8,295 nt of DNA from Alphaproteobacteria bacterium (lineage in GTDB: Bacteria > Pseudomonadota > Alphaproteobacteria > UBA2136 > UBA6156): assembly GCA_027489415.1 (NCBI GenBank), contig JAIXZU010000156.1, positions 1 to 8,295 on the forward strand. The letters are read 5' to 3'. The notes under the pieces were generated by a model. It was not told the origin of the DNA. It saw only the letters and a program-made list of their open reading frames with translations, and ran no database searches. A program made the translations under genes and the position numbers. Shown piece by piece: positions 1-6,904 of the stretch; positions within the stretch are counted from its first letter, which is position 1; the number at the start of each line of letters is the position of its first letter.

Positions 1-84
1 AACACATTAAAACGGCTGACAAGCTTGGTATCCTTCGTCATAGTAAACGAAGAAGTTAACTACAAAAGCACAGTAAGTGACTAA
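1..84 (+). CDS. 3' end of an upstream gene (partial, frame uncertain)
   Basis: The window opens inside what is probably the tail of an upstream gene. Two frames are open from the edge. Frame 1 runs to a TAA at 82-84 and would overlap the GTG start of the next gene by 8 bases, a usual arrangement for translational coupling. Frame 3 ends at a TAA at 57-59 with a basic tail (HSKRRS), leaving 17 bases before that GTG. Frame 2 is closed almost at once by a TAA at 8-10. In F-type clusters the gene before traB is traK, the secretin-like periplasmic core protein, so traK is the expected identity by synteny only. Fewer than 30 residues are visible and they show no diagnostic motif. That a gene ends here is moderately likely; its frame and identity are not established. 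Confidence 0.35.
   Translation, partial: NTLKRLTSLVSFVIVNEEVNYKSTVSD
33..52 (+). other. weak stem-loop before the 724-residue ORF
   Basis: CTTCGT (33-38) is complementary to ACGAAG (47-52), with an 8-base loop. It ends 24 bases before the GTG at 77. The stem is only 6 bp and no T-run follows, so it is not an intrinsic terminator. It could modulate translation of the downstream gene, but it may be chance. Confidence 0.2.
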
Positions 85-2251
85 TTGGCATCAGCCGCTG
101 ATAGCTGAAGAAAACGTAAAGGGTATTCCAGCCCTCGCTGGGCATTGGGACCTTCGTCACGGTTATCACCCATCACTGGTGTCTCATCTGCCAATGCTAC
201 AAACACTTCCACTCTTCCCGGATGCTGATCAGCAGGCTTTAATAGAAAACCTTGAACTTCCGGTAGGATTAGCATCGCATGGGCACCACGTAATGCGGGA
301 TGCAGCCTATCTCGCATCGGCTATTCCGACAGGGGCAATCAACGAGGTAGTTGATGAATACCCCCTTGCACCTGTATTTGTGAGGGATCTCTGCGGCCGT
401 ACAATTCATACAGGCCTTAACCCACTCCCGGCAGCTCCATCAGTTCCCTTATTTCCAAGCGGCTGCCAGTCAGTACCGGTTGGGCATCCAGTAGCCGAAC
501 TGTTGGAGAATGCGCTGTTCCTTACATATCGCCGCATCGAATGCGCGCCAGCCAAAGTTAATGGAGTGGGACTGGCTGGTCAGCCAGAATTACTTTTACG
601 CGCGCTCATAGGTCGGCCGCAGCAATATGCCTATAAACTTCGGCCGGATACCTTCTATGCGGATGGTTGGCGCCTACCTCAAGTCGCTCGTGTCTTCGCA
701 CAGCCTATTACGCCAACTCAAGCACAATTGGCCGCGGATGAACTCTTGCAACGCTGGCAGGCACGCCCATCTGGACAAGATTATGAAGCATTTTACGATG
801 CCAATAACGGTGAAATGTGGTTTGAAGAACTCTTTCAACGCGGCTGCACTGTGATACCAACTCTTGAAGCATATAATGGTCGTTATCATGTTGAGGACGA
901 TTACACCGCCTCTTCTGTGGATCCAGGTCGAATCGTGCCAGGCCTTCACGAAGTTGTACGTAAAGTGACCTCAGAACTGCCAGAGGGAACGATAATCTCG
1001 GTCGAGGAACCGGGCTGGGTAACTTCCACAATCATACAACCGGCAAAAGTGATAGTAAGTGATGGATCGGGCTGGCAAGAACCACAAGTGCCGCAGCCAA
1101 TGATTCCAAATCTATCGCTGCCGCATTCACGTCTTGGAGGTCAGTGGGGCGCCGTATGGATTCCCACCCACCCAGGCCACTTTGAAGAGCCAGCATTATG
1201 GGATTGGGACGCCACAGGCCACTTTGTTCAGGTAAGCGGTCCATTGTGGGATCCTTTGCATTATACCTACACGTGTACTCCACAGCTGGTTCGTGCAGCA
1301 CGCAAGCCTCTGCCCAGCATGCCATCTTTGTTCATATTGCCGGAAACCCTCAAAGCGCGCTTTCATCCAGTAGTAGAACAGACAGGTTATGACACTCTCA
1401 ATGAACGAACTGCTCAGCAACGCACTGAAAATCCGATGCATCCACTCTATGGGTCAGCAATTGATACAGTTCCCCTTGCTAGTCCTGTAACAAGCCTAGG
1501 CTACCATCCGTTACCATGGGTCCTAGAATATGAGCTAGACCCCGCGCATTTGCCAAATTTAAATCCGCGCCATCGCGTCTCACCCTGTCCAGTATCACTG
1601 CAGGGCCGCCTCTGTCCTCAGGCTAAATTAATACAACCAGCCGACACATTCCTGAAATACCACGTCCAAGTGAGCGAACCGTACCGTGCAGCCTGGCACG
1701 TAGCAGCAACATCATCGCAAAATGACATTGCTTGTGATGAAATTGGCACACTGCTGCCTCAACAATTAGGTGCTGCATCACAACTGAGCAGAACAGCAGT
1801 GCCATGCTGGCTACCGGACATTCCAGCCAGTCAATTGGCTATCAATGTCAAGCGCCTCTTTGCTGCTAGAACCTACCGGCAAAGCTTGCAACAGGCCGCA
1901 CTTACACTGTCCGCGCCGCAGCTGCCAACAGCGTTTTTCCAGTTCAGGGAAGCAGCGTTAGCATGGCGCAGGCTACGTTATCGCCTGTTTACAAAATATC
2001 CGGCAACATGGCAGCAGGCCTGCGCAGAAGGGCTTAATTTGGGCACAGCAGAATTACTGGTTCCCAATCATACAGCCGAAGAACACGCAGAAGTGCGTGC
2101 ATTAAGGGAGAATCTATTGGGCGTGGAATCCGCACCAACTCCCCCAGCAACAGCGGTGCCTGTAACAGGGGCGGCAGGTTTGCCATCTGCCCGGAGTCGG
2201 GCTAACTTAAAAGGCGGTAAACGCCAGAAGGTAACTTCGTCGGCTCACTAG
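77..2251 (+). CDS. large soluble protein of unknown family within the tra cluster
   Basis: This 724-residue protein is not one I recognise. It has no signal peptide, no lipobox and no hydrophobic stretch long enough to cross a membrane, so it is probably cytoplasmic. It is rich in Pro, His, Trp and Leu, with repeated His-Pro pairs spread along its length and a Trp-dense segment around residues 375-378 (WDWD). The region from about residue 584 to 690 looks helical and rich in Arg/Ala/Leu. The last 40 or so residues are Ala/Pro-rich and then basic, as a disordered tail would be. No nucleotide-binding, protease, nuclease or helix-turn-helix motif was found. The start is GTG because an in-frame TAA lies directly before it (74-76); the first in-frame ATG is residue 40 (194). 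No good Shine-Dalgarno precedes the GTG, so translation may be coupled to the upstream gene. Its place just ahead of traB suggests co-transcription with the transfer genes. Codon choice appears to use more A/T-ending codons than traC, by eye. Confidence 0.85.
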   Translation: MTNWHQPLIAEENVKGIPALAGHWDLRHGYHPSLVSHLPMLQTLPLFPDADQQALIENLELPVGLASHGHHVMRDAAYLASAIPTGAINEVVDEYPLAPVFVRDLCGRTIHTGLNPLPAAPSVPLFPSGCQSVPVGHPVAELLENALFLTYRRIECAPAKVNGVGLAGQPELLLRALIGRPQQYAYKLRPDTFYADGWRLPQVARVFAQPITPTQAQLAADELLQRWQARPSGQDYEAFYDANNGEMWFEELFQRGCTVIPTLEAYNGRYHVEDDYTASSVDPGRIVPGLHEVVRKVTSELPEGTIISVEEPGWVTSTIIQPAKVIVSDGSGWQEPQVPQPMIPNLSLPHSRLGGQWGAVWIPTHPGHFEEPALWDWDATGHFVQVSGPLWDPLHYTYTCTPQLVRAARKPLPSMPSLFILPETLKARFHPVVEQTGYDTLNERTAQQRTENPMHPLYGSAIDTVPLASPVTSLGYHPLPWVLEYELDPAHLPNLNPRHRVSPCPVSLQGRLCPQAKLIQPADTFLKYHVQVSEPYRAAWHVAATSSQNDIACDEIGTLLPQQLGAASQLSRTAVPCWLPDIPASQLAINVKRLFAARTYRQSLQQAALTLSAPQLPTAFFQFREAALAWRRLRYRLFTKYPATWQQACAEGLNLGTAELLVPNHTAEEHAEVRALRENLLGVESAPTPPATAVPVTGAAGLPSARSRANLKGGKRQKVTSSAH

Positions 2252-2313
2252 GTCAGGCGTCAACCAAAAACCAAGGAAACTACAACTTAAGTCACCGGAT
2301 AATTGATAAAACC

Positions 2314-3753
2314 ATGGCAACCGAGACTCCTCCCGACCTGATTGCCCGCCCCGGCGGCCGCGCCAATGCGGAAGGTGCCGCGGGCGCACTCCAGAAGTTT
2401 CAGGGTTTACCCCGGCCTATGCAGGCTGCAATTCTCGTCGTAGGGCTTGTAGTTGTATTTTATGTGATCTCATCTCTGAAAGGGTCAAACTCAGCACCAA
2501 GGCAAATTGTAAACCTTGGCGTACCTAATGCAGCGGGGCAGGTAAGCGCAACCTTCTCTGGTATCGAAACTGACCGGCCGGCAGTCATGCAAAGTGTGTT
2601 CGAGCAGAACCGCCGGGATATGTCCGAGCTTCGCACGAAAATTGAAGGTGACTTTGCCACGCGCGACGCCGCACTGCAAAGCGCACTAACCCAAAACCAG
2701 GAACTGCAACGCCAGATGCAGCAAATGATGGGGGATTTCACCACTGAGTTGAAAAATATTCAGATTGAGCGTGCCCGCGATAACGAACGTCTTGCCCAAC
2801 TGGCGGACCAGCAAAAACAGCTGGAGCTCAACGCACCGGTAGACGGAGTCACTGCGCCAAGCCCCGTCGGAGGGCGTCGCCGGGCTATTTCACAAGTAAC
2901 ATTGGGAGGGGGCGGGGTGGCGCAAGCCATCGCACGCCCTTTCGGCCAGACGGGGGCCAGCACGCCGGCAAGCCATCTCAATAGCAGCGGGCTGCCTACA
3001 CCAAGCCCCGCGCAGGAGAGTGAAGCAAAGCGTCTGCCGTTTATGCCGCCGCTGGGCTTCGTCAAAGCTACCTTGTTGAATGGTGTGGATGCTCTGGTCG
3101 GAGGGGCAGTCACACCGGCACTTGCGCGCCTCTCAGGAACCTACAAAACAGCGATGAACACGACAGTCACACTGGATGGGTGTTTTGCTTTAGTTGAATT
3201 TGAAGGCAATATTTCTACGGAGCGTGCAACAGGTCGCGCAGCCAGAATGACATGTATTTACCCAGACGGTGGTGCCGCAACCTACAATCTGCAAAGCTAT
3301 GTTGTGGATGCCGAAGACGGTATTATTGGTGTACCTGGTATTCTGTATGAAGGTGACCCCACACGAATCGCCGCCGCCATGATGGCCGACTTTGCGGCAG
3401 GCCTGGGCCAAATTGTCGAGCAGAACCAAACCACGACCACAGTAGACTCTGAGGGGACAACACAGACAGTCCTGACCGGCAGCCAGAGTAAGGCGCAAGT
3501 CGCAGGCGGTGTTAATAAAGCAATGTCCTCCCTCAGTACCTACCTTCAGGCGCGTGTAAACCGGACCCAGTCGTTTATACGTCTGGATGCCACCCGTGAA
3601 ATCAACCTTGTCATCCTGAATGGTACGGAATTCAGGAGCCAGGGAGATGTCTGGAGTGCTCTATTTGATGCCAACTCAGACGGTGGTACGCCGCAATCCG
3701 TCTTACCAGCCACTCAGCAACCAGCTGAAACCGCAACGCCGGAGGGTGAATAA
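2314..3753 (+). CDS. traB: TraB, F-type T4SS VirB10-like channel/core protein
   Basis: TraB is the VirB10 homologue of F-type systems, anchored in the inner membrane and reaching across the periplasm to the outer-membrane core made with TraK and TraV. The 479 residues match F TraB in length (about 475). A short cytoplasmic segment (1-35) leads into one membrane helix at about 38-54. A Gln/Glu/Arg-rich predicted coiled coil follows at about 98-172, then a Pro/Gly/Ser linker. The conserved TrbI/VirB10-type domain runs from about residue 241 to 445. It opens with the family signature GFVKATLLNGVDALVGG (from 248), contains a Cys pair (C290, C314) at positions that F TraB also has, as I recall its sequence, and ends with the strand REINLVILNGTEF. 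The last 30 residues are a low-complexity Pro/Thr/Glu tail. ATG 2314 gives a sensible N-terminus, although the only AAGGAA-like site (near 2273) is too far upstream to serve it. The stop overlaps the first traV start by one base. Confidence 0.95.
   Translation: MATETPPDLIARPGGRANAEGAAGALQKFQGLPRPMQAAILVVGLVVVFYVISSLKGSNSAPRQIVNLGVPNAAGQVSATFSGIETDRPAVMQSVFEQNRRDMSELRTKIEGDFATRDAALQSALTQNQELQRQMQQMMGDFTTELKNIQIERARDNERLAQLADQQKQLELNAPVDGVTAPSPVGGRRRAISQVTLGGGGVAQAIARPFGQTGASTPASHLNSSGLPTPSPAQESEAKRLPFMPPLGFVKATLLNGVDALVGGAVTPALARLSGTYKTAMNTTVTLDGCFALVEFEGNISTERATGRAARMTCIYPDGGAATYNLQSYVVDAEDGIIGVPGILYEGDPTRIAAAMMADFAAGLGQIVEQNQTTTTVDSEGTTQTVLTGSQSKAQVAGGVNKAMSSLSTYLQARVNRTQSFIRLDATREINLVILNGTEFRSQGDVWSALFDANSDGGTPQSVLPATQQPAETATPEGE
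3741..3745 (+). promoter_or_regulatory. Shine-Dalgarno for the upstream traV start (ATG 3753)
   Basis: GGAGG lies inside the last traB codons, 7 bases before the ATG at 3753. That ATG overlaps the traB stop in the TAATG form, the classic layout for coupled translation of traB and traV. A second complete site lies 38 bases further on. Confidence 0.6.
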
Positions 3754-4256
3754 TGCGCCAAATGAAATCCTCTCAAACAGGAGAATCCACCATGCAATAT
3801 CGTCCTATGATCATCACGCTAAGTCTTGCAGTTGTCATTATGTTAAGTGGCTGTAAATACTATGGAAGCGCTCTCCCTGTGGAAAACCCTATGAGCATGC
3901 AGAATGCCCTTGCAGTCGCATCGGATCAACGTGCTGTAGCCGGTGGTGGTCAGCGCCCCGTAGTACGCCAGTCAACCCGCCCGCGTGTGGAGCGCCCAAG
4001 TTATCTGCCTGAGAAAGAATTGGCCCTCGTCACCCCACCGAAAACACTCTTGGTCTGGACCTACCCCCACATCACTGACGATAACACACGAGTATTTGGT
4101 AACTGGAGCACTATCTTCCTGACAGACCGCTACGAATGGGCGCGCCCGAATAACGAGCTCCCCGCCAATGAGGATGACGCAGGCACGGACGCCGGTCGCC
4201 CAAATCTCGGAGCAAACGCCTCACAGGCAGCACCGGAGGAAACACCCATTCCCTAA
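3753..4256 (+). CDS. traV: TraV-like outer-membrane lipoprotein of the F-type T4SS
   Basis: TraV is the small lipoprotein that anchors the TraB/TraK core to the outer membrane. The N-terminus is a lipoprotein signal: a hydrophobic run ending in the lipobox L-S-G-C, with the lipidated Cys at residue 34 of the long form, or 21 if translation begins at ATG 3792. Lys follows the Cys, so no Asp inner-membrane retention signal is present. The middle is Arg/Pro-rich. The C-terminal third carries the TraV-type stretch LLVWTYPHITDDNTRVFG followed by W-S-T-I-F-L and E-W-A-R-P, which lines up with the end of F TraV (ALWIAPYIDNQDVYH, then SVFFV and WGKP). Length is 167 or 154 residues against about 171 in F. 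Oddities are a 30-residue acidic/Pro tail beyond the usual end, and no sign of the extra Cys residues that F TraV has after the lipobox. The start is ambiguous because both ATGs have strong ribosome sites; 3792 gives the more typical signal peptide length. Confidence 0.85.
   Translation: MRQMKSSQTGESTMQYRPMIITLSLAVVIMLSGCKYYGSALPVENPMSMQNALAVASDQRAVAGGGQRPVVRQSTRPRVERPSYLPEKELALVTPPKTLLVWTYPHITDDNTRVFGNWSTIFLTDRYEWARPNNELPANEDDAGTDAGRPNLGANASQAAPEETPIP
3779..3784 (+). promoter_or_regulatory. Shine-Dalgarno for the internal traV start (ATG 3792)
   Basis: AGGAGA ends 7 bases before the in-frame ATG at 3792. From this start the protein begins MQYRPM and reaches the lipobox Cys at residue 21, a standard lipoprotein signal length. 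This favours 3792 as a major or sole start, with 3753 either an alternative start or a coupling start that adds 13 polar residues. Confidence 0.65.
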
Positions 4257-4258
4257 CC

Positions 4259-4272
4259 GGAGTTGGCGCTCC
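4259..4272 (+). other. small hairpin in the traV-traC gap
   Basis: GGAGT (4259-4263) can pair with GCTCC (4268-4272), including one T-G wobble, around a TGGC loop. It begins three bases after the traV stop. It is followed by an A-rich run (A7 at 4284-4290), not a T-run, so it is not a terminator. A role in mRNA stability or in setting the traC level is possible but unproven. Confidence 0.25.
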
Positions 4273-4306
4273 CCAATCACAATAAAAAAAGATTCTGAAC
4301 CGCAGC

Positions 4307-6904
4307 ATGTTCCATAAAAATACCTACACGCCGCCCCGCCCATACCAATTGGCCGAGCAGCTGCCGTACTTTGAGTTTAACGAAGACCCAAAATCTCCGT
4401 TTTACCGCATGCATTTGTTGAAGGATGGGGGTATCGGCGTCTGTTGGAAATGCCCTGTTCCACCAAGCTATTCTTACGATAATGGCTACAACGACACCGT
4501 CAATGAACTGCGCACTTTCCTGGAGTCAATTCCAGCAGAGTACGAAGCCCAGGTCATCATCACATCACACAACAATCTCGTAAAACCGCTGCAAAATTAT
4601 CTGGATGCGACACCGGATTCAGAGCGTCCACGCCTACTCCGCCAATCTCGTGCCGAAAAAATCCGGGACTCCGGCAGCCGAGGCTATGCAACCTCCGAAC
4701 GGGGTTTTACCCGCCTGCGGGAAACCTACATGGTCGTTACGCTGCGAAGCCTGGAAACGGTTGAACGCTTTGGCCTTCTCCGAAGCGCCACGGAGATTCT
4801 CTTCCAGGGGTGCGCTATCATGTTCCAGGCACTCGGAATGGATTTCTCACAAGTCGCAGGTCGATTTGTGAACGATCTTGTAAAAACCGCCATGGTCGAA
4901 TTCCGGGAAACCGTGATGGCCGCGGAAAATACGCTCAACGGCCTCTTCGAAATGCACCGTATGTCTCTCGAAGAACTGAAGGAGCATTACTGGACAGCTT
5001 ACTGCCCAAGCTTTAAGGACCCCGTACAACGCATCAGTATCGATCCTCTGCGTAATTTCGACGAGCAAATCTTCCCCCTGCCTATCGAAAATTCTCACGA
5101 TATTATCAAGATAGGCAACGACTACCACGGCACCATCATGTTGGCCATGATGCCCGACAGCATTGCTGCGGATTACCTCGGTATCATTCGCCGTACACTG
5201 AATGGCCAAACTACATTCTTCAGTAATTTCACATCAGCCAACCAACAGGCCGAAAAGGTGAAACTGACTCTCTCCGCCGCAATGCGCCGCCGCATTGCCA
5301 GCGCATTCAATAAAGAAGAAGCGGAAATCTACGGTCAGGAAGCCTCGGAGGTCAAAACCAAGCTTTTCGGCGGCAGAAAAATCATCTTCGCCATGGTCGG
5401 TATCATTATCCATGGTTATTCCCGTCAAGAAGTCGAGGACGCCATGCTCCGCGTCGCCTCACAGTATAAAAAACTTTCCGTGGTGCCGGATATTGAAAAA
5501 TCCATGGCGTTGCAGGCATTCAGTTACTCATGGCCACTCACATGGCGTCATAAGTTTGCAACTCCATTTGCACGTACACGCCGTGTGCTCAGCGATGACA
5601 TCGTAGACCTCCTCCCCATCCATGGTCACTGGGGCGGGCATGGGCGGCCTTTTACACGGTATGAAAAACAGGTACCACAGTCACTCTATGTGAACCGGGA
5701 CGGCGAGATTTTCTTCTTTGATCACACCAGTGCGGACTTCATGAACTGGCACTACGCCATTACAGGTACCTCAGGCTCAGGTAAAAGCTTTGCAGTGGTG
5801 GACCTCGTGCTCCAGCTCTTCAGCTCTGGAATTGAAAAACAGTACCTGATGACCATCAAGGACGACTACGATCGCTTTGCCGAAACCATGGGAAAATTGA
5901 TCATTATCGACCTCGACCGCAAAGACGTTTGCATCAATCCCTTTACCGGAGAGATTTCCAAACACCGCCTCCAGCAATGGACAACGACAGTTGAACTGAT
6001 GATCCAGCGCGGCAACTACGAACTCACCCGCGTCGAACAACGCCTTATTGAACAGGTGGTGCAGTATGCCTACGATATTGTCCCACCAGATGACGTCCTG
6101 CGCCCCACCTGGATTCAACAAGCCTATCTGAAGTTCCCATACTCGGACGAAGACAGCCGTCAGTCAGGTATGGCCATGGCGCGGGAAATTGGTTCGTATT
6201 GCGAATCCGGCATTTATGGGCATCTCTTTGATAAACCACCATCATTTACGGAAAAGGATAAGTTGGTAGTCTTCAACCTGCAAAACGTGCTGAATGAAAA
6301 GATTTCTGACGTCATCATTAATGCACTGTTCACGATGATTGATAACGTGATGTATCTTGGGGACCGCGGCGAAAAGAAACACCTGCTGTGTGACGAGATG
6401 GTAAGCATGATCTCCTCCAAAGGCGGTGCCGCCGTGGCAAACCAGCTGAAACGCGCCTTCCGGACCTACCGCTCACTCAACTGCATGTGCGGTATTGCGT
6501 CTCAGAACGAGGAAGATCTTTCCACCGAAGTGGGCCAAGCCATCATTGGTAACATCACCAAACGGATGATTCTCAAACCTCGTCGGGAGATGATTCCAAG
6601 CCTGATGGAAGCACTGGGCCTCCGCGCGGAACGCCACCAAAGCAATATTGCCAGTGTGGATACCAAACCCGGCTTTTATTCAGAATTTTATCTTATGTCA
6701 CCCCACGGCGAAGTCGTCTGCCGACTTGTCACGGACAAACTCACCTATGCACTTGCAACAACCACACCGGACGATGCTGCCGAAATACGGCGCATGAAAG
6801 ATGAAATGAACGGAGATTGGTGGCGCGCAACAGTCGCCTTTGCCGAGAAATATCCGCACGGTGTTCGCGCAGCACGGGCTTCAGCGCGCGCACGCGGCGT
6901 TTAG
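4307..6904 (+). CDS. traC: TraC, F-type T4SS VirB4-like pilus assembly ATPase
   Basis: TraC is the VirB4-type ATPase that powers F-type pilus assembly, docking on the cytoplasmic face of the inner membrane. The 865 residues match F TraC (about 875). The N-terminal half is the TraC_F_IV-type domain, starting with the conserved L-P-Y segment near residue 20. The ATPase domain has Walker A GTSGSGKS at 487-494, with K493 as the phosphate-binding Lys. The family stretch ending D-V-C-I-N-P-F lies at 540-546, and Walker B is H-L-L-C-D-E with D696 and E697. R719 and R722 lie in the AFRTYRS segment and Q733 in S-Q-N-E-E-D-L, matching the RTARR and TQN region of F TraC. The C-terminal tail (residues about 825-850) also resembles F TraC. 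All catalytic residues are present, so it should be active. An in-frame TAA at 4283 limits the start to ATG 4307, which lacks a clear Shine-Dalgarno. No membrane helix is seen. The TAG stop abuts the stop of a minus-strand ORF. Confidence 0.96.
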   Translation: MFHKNTYTPPRPYQLAEQLPYFEFNEDPKSPFYRMHLLKDGGIGVCWKCPVPPSYSYDNGYNDTVNELRTFLESIPAEYEAQVIITSHNNLVKPLQNYLDATPDSERPRLLRQSRAEKIRDSGSRGYATSERGFTRLRETYMVVTLRSLETVERFGLLRSATEILFQGCAIMFQALGMDFSQVAGRFVNDLVKTAMVEFRETVMAAENTLNGLFEMHRMSLEELKEHYWTAYCPSFKDPVQRISIDPLRNFDEQIFPLPIENSHDIIKIGNDYHGTIMLAMMPDSIAADYLGIIRRTLNGQTTFFSNFTSANQQAEKVKLTLSAAMRRRIASAFNKEEAEIYGQEASEVKTKLFGGRKIIFAMVGIIIHGYSRQEVEDAMLRVASQYKKLSVVPDIEKSMALQAFSYSWPLTWRHKFATPFARTRRVLSDDIVDLLPIHGHWGGHGRPFTRYEKQVPQSLYVNRDGEIFFFDHTSADFMNWHYAITGTSGSGKSFAVVDLVLQLFSSGIEKQYLMTIKDDYDRFAETMGKLIIIDLDRKDVCINPFTGEISKHRLQQWTTTVELMIQRGNYELTRVEQRLIEQVVQYAYDIVPPDDVLRPTWIQQAYLKFPYSDEDSRQSGMAMAREIGSYCESGIYGHLFDKPPSFTEKDKLVVFNLQNVLNEKISDVIINALFTMIDNVMYLGDRGEKKHLLCDEMVSMISSKGGAAVANQLKRAFRTYRSLNCMCGIASQNEEDLSTEVGQAIIGNITKRMILKPRREMIPSLMEALGLRAERHQSNIASVDTKPGFYSEFYLMSPHGEVVCRLVTDKLTYALATTTPDDAAEIRRMKDEMNGDWWRATVAFAEKYPHGVRAARASARARGV

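Noticed and set aside
708..1031. Minus-strand ORFs of 91-107 codons inside the 724-residue gene
   Set aside because: They lie wholly within a much longer ORF, overlap each other in different frames, and resemble no family; they are shadows of the coding strand.
2252..2313. Possible promoter or small ORF in the gap before traB
   Set aside because: No convincing -35/-10 pair was seen, and the AAGGAA site near 2273 is not followed at a proper distance by any start codon.
2858..3009. CCAAGCCCCG present twice in the traB linker
   Set aside because: Ten bases repeated within Pro/Ser-rich linker codons is explained by low-complexity coding, with no further repeat structure.
2760..3113. 117-codon minus-strand ORF inside traB
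   Set aside because: It is antisense to the linker and domain start of a clearly identified TraB, and its composition (Pro/Ser/Thr/Arg) is that of a reverse-strand shadow.
4259..4290. Hairpin followed by A-run as a terminator between traV and traC
   Set aside because: The run after the stem is A on the plus strand, and on the minus strand the T-run precedes the stem, so neither strand has terminator geometry.
4847..5209. 120-codon minus-strand ORF inside traC
   Set aside because: It is antisense to a conserved part of TraC, with no ribosome site noted and no recognisable protein features.
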